64,000 bases of DNA, taken from contig OX411558.1 in assembly GCA_948146395.1 (NCBI GenBank), positions 35,024,350 through 35,088,349 of the forward strand, written 5' to 3'. Under the pieces are notes generated by a model. That model was not told the DNA's origin. It made no database searches and saw only the letters and a program-made list of their open reading frames with translations. Every line of letters begins with the position of its first letter. Position 1 is the stretch's first letter. Positions 55,453-64,000 of this stretch are shown here, piece by piece. The position numbers and the translations under genes are program-made. This DNA is from Fragum whitleyi (lineage: Eukaryota; Mollusca; Bivalvia; Cardiida; Cardiidae).

Positions 55453-56473
55453 AACTAACTGTAGCCTTGTTTCATACACGATGTTTTCCTGTATTTTCCT
55501 ATCTTTGAACATATATTTTATCAATATAGCCTGCTTCTTCTACAATATGCCGTCAATCTAGACCGGAATAAAAGAATTGCTTTAAGTTATTGTATGACTC
55601 TTCTCTACTTGATTGTTTTTTCTGGCTGTTAAGCATAAGCATTCAACCCATTTCTATTCTGTCTTTAATGTTGGAAAAGAAGACAAAAAAAATATATATA
55701 ATCCTTTTTGACCTGGCGTGTCAGGCCATTGGAAACTACCCTGTATCCTGGAAATTGACTAAGAAAAAGATAATCGAGTCAAAAACCGAACAACATGTGT
55801 ACTACGTAGCTTTTTTGTGTTCACGCGCGCGCAAAAATAGGTCTAGTGTGCCCCTAGAAAAACAGCATTACTACGATTGTTAGACGGAATGATCGAATGA
55901 CTTAATTAACTGACTAGTAGCAAACCAATCAACTCAACTTGAATTTTAAAACGCGAGTTGCGCCTGTCTACAAAGCGGAATCGGAGGTAGAAATCTATAC
56001 CTTGGTAAATAGTTGTTTTTGGCGACCTCAGAGCTATATAGTGAGCATACCGTTCGACATTTTTCCTTTGAAGTGAGTTCGGAATGTGACTTACGATCCC
56101 TATAGGTAAATGGAACCATTGGTTTCCCTCGCCTAAAAAGCCTTGCCAAAAAGACTAAAAAAAATTGGAGTGCATGCCTTCAAATGTCACCTTGCCTATT
56201 TATAAACCAGGCCTTCAGCGCTTTTAGCGCTTTGATTTACTTCATTCAAAACACAGCTTTTGCGAACAATGGCCTTAAAAACGAAATTTGTTAGGTTCAC
56301 AAAACAGTCTTAATTATCGTTAATACAGTCAGTGCGCCTAAAAGAATAGTACTTCCAAAATCAATAGCTTATCGACTTTAATCATATCCACGTTGAAATA
56401 ACTGTTCCGTGCTGTTAGATTATGTTATTCATAACAAAAATTACTATTTTTTTCTTCTTTTTATTGTTTTTAT

Positions 56474-56870
56474 ATATGACCCGTCACGCGAAAGGGGACA
56501 ATCTGGGAAGTGTGCATATTTTCCACCCACGCAGTCTGAATAGGGTCTAAACTTTGCTGATTTTCGGAGTCTAGAATGATCATTCCTCCTGCCTATGAGA
56601 AGATTATTAAACCGCGACGTCCGTTTGACCTCTTAAGGGCTTAATCCATTTTTAGAAAACGCAATTCCCAGATATCCTATTAATGTGACGCGACACGCGA
56701 ACAAGAATCAATTGGGAATTCCGTTGAATAAATATATAACAAAAAGATTCGATATAGCAGGGGTCAATCAAAAGGTGCATTTAAAAAATAATATTGGATA
56801 GTAGAATGTGACAAGTTTCGACCCTGGTCAGCCTGCACAAGCAGAGCACCTGACCTTGTTCAATGTTGCT
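56474..56870. mobile_element. two facing fragments of the TGACCCGT MITE family (copy B)
   Basis: Same arrangement as 24166-24590, so the rearrangement predates the segmental duplication. Confidence 0.55.
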
Positions 56871-58157
56871 CGCGGAAAGACAGTTTGGATCACATAGATT
56901 TTCAATCATCTTAGGTATCTACATTTTGGTATTAAATGTTAAATTTCTTTGTTTAAAAATTTTCGTGAATTATAAATTACAAATTTTGATTGTGCAATCT
57001 GTCAATTCTCCACATTGTTTTCCTGATCGTCATTCTTGGGTGGGGTTAAAGTTACTTATGTGTGGAAATACTTTAAAATCAAACGAGTTTTGCAATAATT
57101 GAAGATTTGAAAACCTAGTTGAAAGCAAAGTCTGTCTACTTCATTTGTAGGAAACATTTTATTTATTTTAAGAACGTATAGCAGAACACAATTGACTGCT
57201 TAAGAAAACATAAATGTGAATTTTGCTCGATTTTAAATTCCGATAAAAAAATCCAATAAGAATCTAAACTTTAAGCCCCTATGGAAAAAAACGGCACCTT
57301 TTATATTGTAAACCTTCAAAGCTTATTTTCTATGAAAATTTAAAATTCAAACAGCGTATGTCAATAAATCACAATATAGAGAAGCCCATGTCCAAAAAAT
57401 ATCTGGAAAGCGCTTGAAAAAGCACCCCTTGCCAAATTAAAATGATGGAAAATCAGAACGAAATGTTGAAATATTCGAGAGTGATTGATTACATTTAATC
57501 TGCTGTGAAGCGTTGCTGTTGAAGACACATGAAGTGGTATTAAATAATACTGAAATTGGGCCTTATACTGCAGACTTTTACATCAACTATTTTGTAAAGA
57601 TTGCAAAACGTATTTTTTTTTTAAATGGCACTGAAACAAATTGCACAAATATTCATGTATGCAAAATATTACTACGCTAACAATGATGCACTTAAATGGC
57701 CAAAATTTTTATGTGTATTATTTAAATGAATAAATATGGGCTTGCAAACCTAAGATTTTACGGTAGATTTTATAGGTTGACTATCGATCCATATGATACA
57801 CCATTACTTACATTGTACGGACGAGTACCTGCATGTTATCTCCTAGATTGAATGGTATAGCACTCGACTCGTGACTTGATTTTAGCCCTATGGTCGCCGA
57901 TGTGTTAATTTGCTAGACACTTATTAGCCCGACTCAGTTAACCCAGCTTTTAAATTGGGAAGGGTTTGTAAAGGTCGACGCCTCTCTATCAGGGACGTTG
58001 TTTCCCTCTTGACCTTGAAAACATCTGGATTGGGTGGTCGAGTGCGACGCTAAAAGCTAAAATTTTGTTGCAATCAGACTAAAATAAAAATTGATATATA
58101 CACGAAATATAACTACTTTTATACCCCTTCAGTGTGTGTGTTTAGTGCATTCATTAA

Positions 58158-58180
58158 TACTAACTTTTCCATTCTTATAG
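58158..58180 (+). promoter_or_regulatory. branch point and 3' splice site before the TRIM-like gene (copy B)
   Basis: TACTAAC at 58158-58164 and a T-rich tract ending TTATAG at 58180. CAG of copy A is TAG here, still a valid acceptor. It supports a spliced 5' UTR in both copies. Confidence 0.55.
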
Positions 58181-58655
58181 AATGCCCTAAAAGATCAGAG
58201 ATTAGTGTATGAAGTTTTAAACGAAACAATAAACCTTTCAATTACCGATCAATCGGAACGGCATTTCAAATGATTAAGTATAAAACCGTTTAATCCAGGC
58301 TAATACTTGTATCGAATTCATTTATAATATATTATTATTACCTACATGGACGGATTTTGACAGTATTGACAATTTGTTTTAGCTTTAATAATTTCAAAAC
58401 CCCGGCGGTTATTTCATCGAATGTTTTGATTCGGCATTGATTCTTATTCATATCTGACTTAGTTTAATTGAAACATCATTAGAGCTACATGAATAATGTG
58501 ATCACCTACGTGTGTTAACAATACCGAATTCGTGGTAAACGCTAAGAATGTCCATGTATCTAAATGAATTTAAGCCATTTCTGTGTCAACAATGACCATT
58601 TAGCCACGACATCGTGAAGAAATTGATGACGATAATAAAATAATAGGGAAAGAAA

Positions 58656-60710
58656 ATGGATGACCATACATCTGCGAAGCTGGCCAAAAATGGCGGCCAA
58701 AAATTGGGGAGAAAATTAAAAGAATACAGACTCAACCTACTAAAATGGGAGACTCACACTGACCAAAGGTTGGAGAACTTTTGTGTTGACCATAGCTGTG
58801 TGTGTTGTTATGAATGTTTGGTATCAGTTCACTCATATTGCTGTATTCAACCGCTGGACGAGATGCCAGTTAATCTTGGCGATACAGAAATAGAGCAAAT
58901 CTGTTCCTCATTACATGACATATACAATAAAGTTACATTGTCCATCGGAAATGCATTGACTGGTATAAATTCTCTTCAACGGATAACAACTGATCTTTCT
59001 ACTGATGTTGATAAAAACAGTAAGAAATTTGAGGATAGTTCTTTATTCGAGAGTGTTCAGGATATAAAGGATAGACTGCAACAGCTATGTTTTCTCTACA
59101 GAGAGTTGGAAGATCGATTATGTGTTACAAGACAAACATTTACTCATTGTTTGACACATAAACATGATCTGGTATCGCTGGTAATTTTCTTGAAAAGTAA
59201 AAACAGACTTGCTCAGGTATTTTACCAATTGTTGTTATCCACAGATGATCTGTTTAAAGATGCGATAAATAGAGAAACAAATAATATTCTTTTAAAGGCG
59301 AATGAATTATTACACGAAGTCATTCATCTTACAAAAGAGTTCGTAGGAATTCTAAATAAAGCAAACAGAGTTGAGAAAAGAACTGTTCTCATCCGCAGTT
59401 CCAAACCGCGCACTGAAAACAGACAGGTTAAACATGAGGAATGCCCTTCTGTGGAATATACTAAAAATGGTGAATTTGAAAATTCAAACCCACTGGTAGT
59501 GAATCGTACAACAATTGTAGGCAAAGGTTTGAGTGAAGCCAAACTCGAAAAGAAAACGCATGGAAATTCTAAACATGCTACGAATGAAAGTAACAATGAA
59601 AATGAGGATATCTTGAGATTTCATGATAATGCTCCTTACAGTAAGCCTGATGAATCGGCAATTGAAGATACAGCGGTTTCAGCAAAACCGCATTATGAAG
59701 AAGAACTGAATTACGAAGATTCGTTTGGTGATTGTCCAGTACCAAAGAATCTCCATTCACAGCAGGTACTGAAAGAAATAAATGAGGGTAGCTTACCTGA
59801 AAGATTGTCCATAAAACGGTCATTAACACAGGATATTGTTCTAAGTACTAATAGAGTTTTCTCTGAGAGAAGTAACCCCCCTGGTCAGTATCGACAGGCC
59901 ATTCAAGTTCAACATAACCTGAAGCTTGAACTAATAAACAAATGGGGAGTTGCTCTACAAAATGACGTGTTTCAGTGTAACGTATTTGACATAGCATGTA
60001 TGCCTGATGGTAAAATTGTTGTGTCCGATGTAAATAATTCCTGCCTTAAACTATTTGATGATAATGTAGACAAAGCAATGTATCTTTACACAAAATACCC
60101 TCCCTATAGTATTGTATGGGTCTCAAATAGTCTTTTAATGTTTGTTTGTGGACACGCAAGAAACTGTCTAAATCTGGTGAGTGTGACAACAGGGCTAGAG
60201 ATACGTCAAGAGTTTACCACCAATCACGCTTGTGTTGCGCTTGCAACAAACAATTCTTTTATAAATGTTCTATGTGAAAACAACTTTCGTACAGAATGTC
60301 ATAACTTGAATACTGAGGGTGTAGTTAATATGAAGATCGACATTGGAAACCATGTTAAATCCCCCCAGTTCATCGCGGTGGATCTGATATCAGAGAGAGT
60401 GTACATCACAGACAACAACGGCGTTTACAGTTTTGACAGATCAGGCAGTAAAATTACACATTGTCAAGACAAAGCTGTCTCAAGGTATAGAGGTATTTCC
60501 GCAGACTCTAGAGGAAACATTTTTCTCTGTACTTGTTTTCCCGACGGAGTTTATGCGATGCCGAAAACCAAAAATTACCTCCAACCGCTACTTCTCGGAC
60601 CGGAAGTGCATCAGGTGAATGCCATTTGCTACAGTGAAAGGGATAACTCAATTTTTGTGTCATTTTCCGACTCTGATTATATCAGACAATACAAAATTAT
60701 TTCAGACTAG
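58656..60710 (+). CDS. TRIM-like protein: RING-less B-box, coiled coil, NHL-like propeller (copy B)
   Basis: 684 residues, no intron, same start context (AAAATGG with an in-frame TAG 12 bases before). Domain layout as in the copy A protein, including the B-box with tryptophan at position 31. Differences from copy A are Y189F at the end of the coiled coil, N328Y in the linker, Q429K, R431G, T433A and L439F just before the first NHL-like blade, and C488W inside the propeller. I found seven base differences in 2055 and all seven change the protein. Both ORFs are intact, so neither copy looks like a pseudogene. The gene sits in a copy that has taken up about 10 kb of transposons upstream, the nearest being about 7 kb away. 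Expression could differ through the altered upstream region, but the sequence does not show it. Confidence 0.88.
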   Translation: MDDHTSAKLAKNGGQKLGRKLKEYRLNLLKWETHTDQRLENFCVDHSCVCCYECLVSVHSYCCIQPLDEMPVNLGDTEIEQICSSLHDIYNKVTLSIGNALTGINSLQRITTDLSTDVDKNSKKFEDSSLFESVQDIKDRLQQLCFLYRELEDRLCVTRQTFTHCLTHKHDLVSLVIFLKSKNRLAQVFYQLLLSTDDLFKDAINRETNNILLKANELLHEVIHLTKEFVGILNKANRVEKRTVLIRSSKPRTENRQVKHEECPSVEYTKNGEFENSNPLVVNRTTIVGKGLSEAKLEKKTHGNSKHATNESNNENEDILRFHDNAPYSKPDESAIEDTAVSAKPHYEEELNYEDSFGDCPVPKNLHSQQVLKEINEGSLPERLSIKRSLTQDIVLSTNRVFSERSNPPGQYRQAIQVQHNLKLELINKWGVALQNDVFQCNVFDIACMPDGKIVVSDVNNSCLKLFDDNVDKAMYLYTKYPPYSIVWVSNSLLMFVCGHARNCLNLVSVTTGLEIRQEFTTNHACVALATNNSFINVLCENNFRTECHNLNTEGVVNMKIDIGNHVKSPQFIAVDLISERVYITDNNGVYSFDRSGSKITHCQDKAVSRYRGISADSRGNIFLCTCFPDGVYAMPKTKNYLQPLLLGPEVHQVNAICYSERDNSIFVSFSDSDYIRQYKIISD

Positions 60711-60976
60711 AAATGGAATCGAGTTCCCATCAAATCAATGCTAGACACTATCTCATAATTGTGTGTCTGGAGATTGTCTTTGTGTCATTTGCTGCATGTT
60801 TCGTGATGTCGTAAACCGGCGAAGTTTTTCACTTTCTATAACAGGTGTTGAACTGTCTTTCAGGAATCCTTACTTATGATCGAGTGGGTTTCCATACACA
60901 AGCGTTTCCTTCCTTTATATACATGTACTTCCTATATCTAATACAAATTGAAATGTCTAGATTTGTCATATCATCT

Positions 60977-60982
60977 AATAAA
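60977..60982 (+). promoter_or_regulatory. poly(A) signal AATAAA (copy B)
   Basis: Same place relative to the stop codon as in copy A (267 bases after it). Confidence 0.45.
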
Positions 60983-60994
60983 TGTATCTTTAAA

Positions 60995-61056
60995 GCCAAG
61001 GTTCTCACTCTACTTTGTTAAGGCTGTACGGAACAAAGCGGAGTGAGAACCTTGGC
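60995..61056 (+). repeat. strong hairpin just downstream of the TRIM-like gene (copy B)
   Basis: Identical to 28664-28725, with the 16-base perfect stem GCCAAGGTTCTCACTC. Confidence 0.8.
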
Positions 61057-62637
61057 TGTAAAATTAGTTTAGGATTAAGAGAATATGTTACACTCTAATA
61101 TATAGATATAGACTTATTCAGAGGATGATGCTTTTTTTTCTCTGAAGATAATAAAGTGGGAAAACATTGAGTACAAATGAGAAATTGCTCTTAACAAGCA
61201 AGTTGGCCCCTTTCTCTATCTTTTCTACAGTACTTTGTAGTCTCTTTTAATTTGAATTTGAATCACTCTTGAAATCGTAAATAGTCAGAAACTGTTCGCG
61301 CTATACAATCTGTGTATATTCCTGCCATACAATAGAATTAAAATTCCATCATTGCAGTAGGAATTCCTGGATCAACCCGGAAATTAGTCAGACTTCCTAT
61401 AAAAGAATCACAAATAAATGTAAGAAATCCAAAGTTCGTTGTAGTCAAACCTATCACGTTGCAACTCTAAATAGGTTTATTTGCTTTCTCTCTGAATAAA
61501 CCCACGTGCGAAATGACACGCTTTCATGGCTGCGCCCGAATTATTCTCGAGGTCTATTCCGTAGATTGATCGCTGCACGGTATTTTAGATATTTGACACC
61601 TCTCCTTAGTATATACGGTCCGATTGACATGGATTATTCGCAGAATATATTATATCATTTGACCTTGCGCATATTTATAATATTCGCAAATGCCTGCCTT
61701 GTCTGAATTATCTTATCTAGTATAATGATTTGACGCTCAATCCCGATTTTTACTTTCTCAGCAAATCCGTGTTCATTCTGGTGTTGCTTTGATTAAGAAT
61801 AACCACGAAAACACGATTTATAATTTTGACTTACGACCATTTTTTTTTCGTAAGAACTTAAGTAGAACGGGCCCAAGTAACTTTAATTTTTGACTTACGC
61901 AAAAAGTTATCTTAAGATGTTTGGTAAAACGGGTCCAAGGGTTTTGATCGCCTGCTGATGACCTGGCAAACTCAAACGACATTTCCAAGTTTCTTGAGAA
62001 GATATGTAAGGAAACCTTATATAATATGACATAATGAAATCTAGAAGTCAGATATCGAAATGAAGCTAGGAAAAAATAGTCATAAATCGTCTCCCAAAAC
62101 ATATTAGATCCCTTATCGAAGAATGGCCGGAGTTACACATACCGTATTAGGATTGATGGATGGATATTTGTCGACTGTCGCCATTTTGTTTTTCCAAGAG
62201 CTTAAGGAAAGAGTGAGTAGGATTTCTGAGAATTGTGATATCTCTTTTATCATAGATCGCTATAGAATTGTTTCAAATCAATTTTCTCTGCTGTAACCCA
62301 GACAAAAATTAAGATATTTAACGGTTAAGATAATCTTAAAGTGTTGAAGCTATTACTCAATGGGCAGCCCTCGGCGATTTTACGGTATAGACATCGGAAA
62401 TAATGAGGGCGCCGTCATTAAGCGGGTCATTTGGTACGTTGGTTTGTATGACGTCACATATAGTCGTATATCAACTATCCCGCTGAGGATGACGTTGCAA
62501 AAAGCAAAATCAAAGAAAGGATAAAATTGGACATATTATAATTTGATAACAAGACGCAGTGATTTACTGCAATTTGTCATCAAATTACAATACTCCAAAG
62601 AGATCACCATAGACGATCGGAAAGCGTTAACAATTTT
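61057..62637. other. downstream flank of the gene (copy B), no gene
   Basis: Nearly identical to 28726-30306; includes the GAAATTGCT hairpin repeat at 61156-61236. Confidence 0.5.
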
Positions 62638-63601
62638 TAGCTCACCTAAGCAGAAGTGCTCAAGGTGAGCTATTGTGATCGTAGAATGTCAGTCGTGCGT
62701 CGTCCACAATTTCTTTAAACATCTTCTCCTCCTAAACCAGTGCGCCAATCTTGATGAAACTTGGCAGGTATGTTCCTTGGGTCAAGCTTTACCAAAATTG
62801 TTCAATTAAATGAAATCCTCTCTTAACTTTCCCTTAACCCTTGACAAAAAGGATGAAAAAAGGAAAATCTCCAAAAATCTTCTCCTCTGAAACCAGAAGG
62901 CAGACAGCTTTCATATTTGGTATGAAGCATGATCTACTGAACCTCTACGAAGTTTTTTTTTCATATCAAGCCCCTGGGTTACATTTGGGCTCCACCTGGG
63001 CGCAATCCTTTTTACAAAGAATCAAAGACCGAGAGTCTTTAAAAATCTCTTCTCTCAAACCAGAAGGCAGTTAGCTTTCATCTTTGGTATGCAGCATGAT
63101 CTAGTGGACCACTACCAAGTTTGTTCATATCAAGACCCTGGGTTCATATTTGGGCTTTACTCTAGCACATCCCTTTTAGCTCCTCTGAGCACGAAGGGTA
63201 AAAAAGGAAAAAAATAAAAAAAATCTCCTTCTCAGAAACCAAAAGGCAGACAGCTTTCATATTTAGTATGCAGCATCATCTACTTCATCTACATTGATCT
63301 TGGTTCTTTCATTGGCCCGAACATTCGGCGCGAGTACTGGTGAGCTTTCCAGGAAGCAGAATCGAGAGGGATTAATCGAAGTTGTAAGAACTTGTTTCCC
63401 AATCGATGTAAAATAAAAAGGTTTAAACCAATCAAAGAGCGGAAAGGCATATCCTTCTTGCTCTTGGCTGAAAATATTCCATGGTATTGATCTTAAGTAG
63501 AAATTATCTCCTTGTTGACATCTGCCTATTTAATTAATGTGATGTCCCAGGGGTCAACGAGACTGAGGTGAGCGATTTAGGACCATCATGGTCCTCATGT
63601 T
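62638..63601 (+). mobile_element. AGCTCACC dispersed element, 0.96 kb (copy B)
   Basis: Counterpart of 30307-31270 with a handful of differences, including the nested headless SINE at about 63296-63421. Confidence 0.65.
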
Positions 63602-64000
63602 TTTTTCTGCAAGCGGACGAATGACCAAAGTCCCACCAGCAGCCGATTCACCTAAAAGTGACCCATAATTACAACACTTACGTCTGAGGTACTTTTCAGT
63701 TTACGGAAAAGTCCGAGCGATGTTCCAATTGACATTGAACCCTACTTTTCTGGTTCATCGTTACGTCTTTGTAGTAAAAGTATCGATAACAATATCAAAA
63801 TGAAGACACCTTTAATTTCTTGGAAAGGATTTTTTTTTGATACTTCCAGCGATATTTGAATTATTTCTATTTTATATTTGCTCAGAAATACAATGTATCT
63901 GCTGTACAGAAGCTATTTTTTTGTACCAAAAACAATGAACCGATTTCTCCATTTATTATAAAGGATTTGAATTGAATGCTGCGGCGCAATTTCTTGCAAC

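Larger units (their letters stand above)
51991..58157. other. copy B flank left of the gene, matching 19031-25846
   Basis: Collinear with copy A. It contains the deleted MITE 52308-52385, a foldback at 52905-53200, a hairpin at 54483-54535, a MITE at 55036-55452 and a rearranged MITE at 56474-56870. Divergence from copy A drops rightwards from about 55.6 kb. The 97-codon frame at 55590-55883 and the 67-codon minus frame at 55946-56149 lack domains and are not conserved in length between copies. Confidence 0.5.
34125..64000 (+). repeat. segmental duplication, copy B (cut by the window edge)
   Basis: The segment is collinear with 11342-31672 and carries six insertions of 178, 726, 1548, 765, 765 and 6093 bases that copy A lacks, about 10.1 kb in total, plus a 138-base retroposon end. 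By-eye divergence from copy A is several percent on the left, 1-2% before the gene, and about 0.3% across the gene and its downstream flank. Confidence 0.93.

Overview
The window looks like nuclear DNA of a mollusc, most likely a bivalve. It is AT-rich and gene-poor, has spliced exons with GT/AG borders, and is packed with short non-autonomous DNA transposons, tRNA-derived SINEs and dispersed repeat families of a type common in bivalve genomes (elements beginning AGCTCACCTGAGCAC, and internal arrays with phrases such as AACTCCTCCT and GAAACTTGG). The species call is inference from repeat style; no marker gene is present.

Layout. At 1-1754 lies the 3' end of a plus-strand gene whose body is off the left edge: an 18-codon internal exon (932-985), a 572-base intron and a 59-codon terminal exon (1558-1734) followed by AATAAA. 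From 1755 to 11341 there is repeat-filled intergenic DNA. The rest is a head-to-tail segmental duplication: copy A starts at about 11342 and runs to at least 31672, copy B starts at about 34125 and runs off the right edge. About 2.45 kb (31673-34124) separates the parts I can align.

Each copy carries one intact gene, an intronless 684-codon ORF for a RING-less B-box/coiled-coil/NHL-like (TRIM-like) protein (26325-28379 and 58656-60710), preceded by a conserved 3' splice site with a TACTAAC branch point and followed by AATAAA and a strong hairpin. The two proteins differ at 7 residues, and every nucleotide difference in the coding region changes an amino acid.

The copies diverge unevenly. The left 12 kb differ by several percent with many indels, the 2-3 kb before the gene by about 1-2%, and the gene plus 3.3 kb downstream by about 0.3%. 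Copy B has gained about 10 kb of insertions that copy A lacks: a 178-bp Tigger/pogo-like MITE, a 726-bp insertion with a 160-bp palindrome, a 1548-bp PIF/Harbinger-like element, two 765-bp piggyBac-like elements in opposite orientation, and a 6093-bp element with terminal inverted repeats longer than 100 bp. Copy A provides the empty sites, so ends and target duplications can be read directly. The sum of these insertions accounts for the spacing rising from 22.78 kb at the left edge to 32.33 kb at the gene.

I see no rRNA, functional tRNA, CRISPR or transposase gene. All percentages are by-eye estimates.
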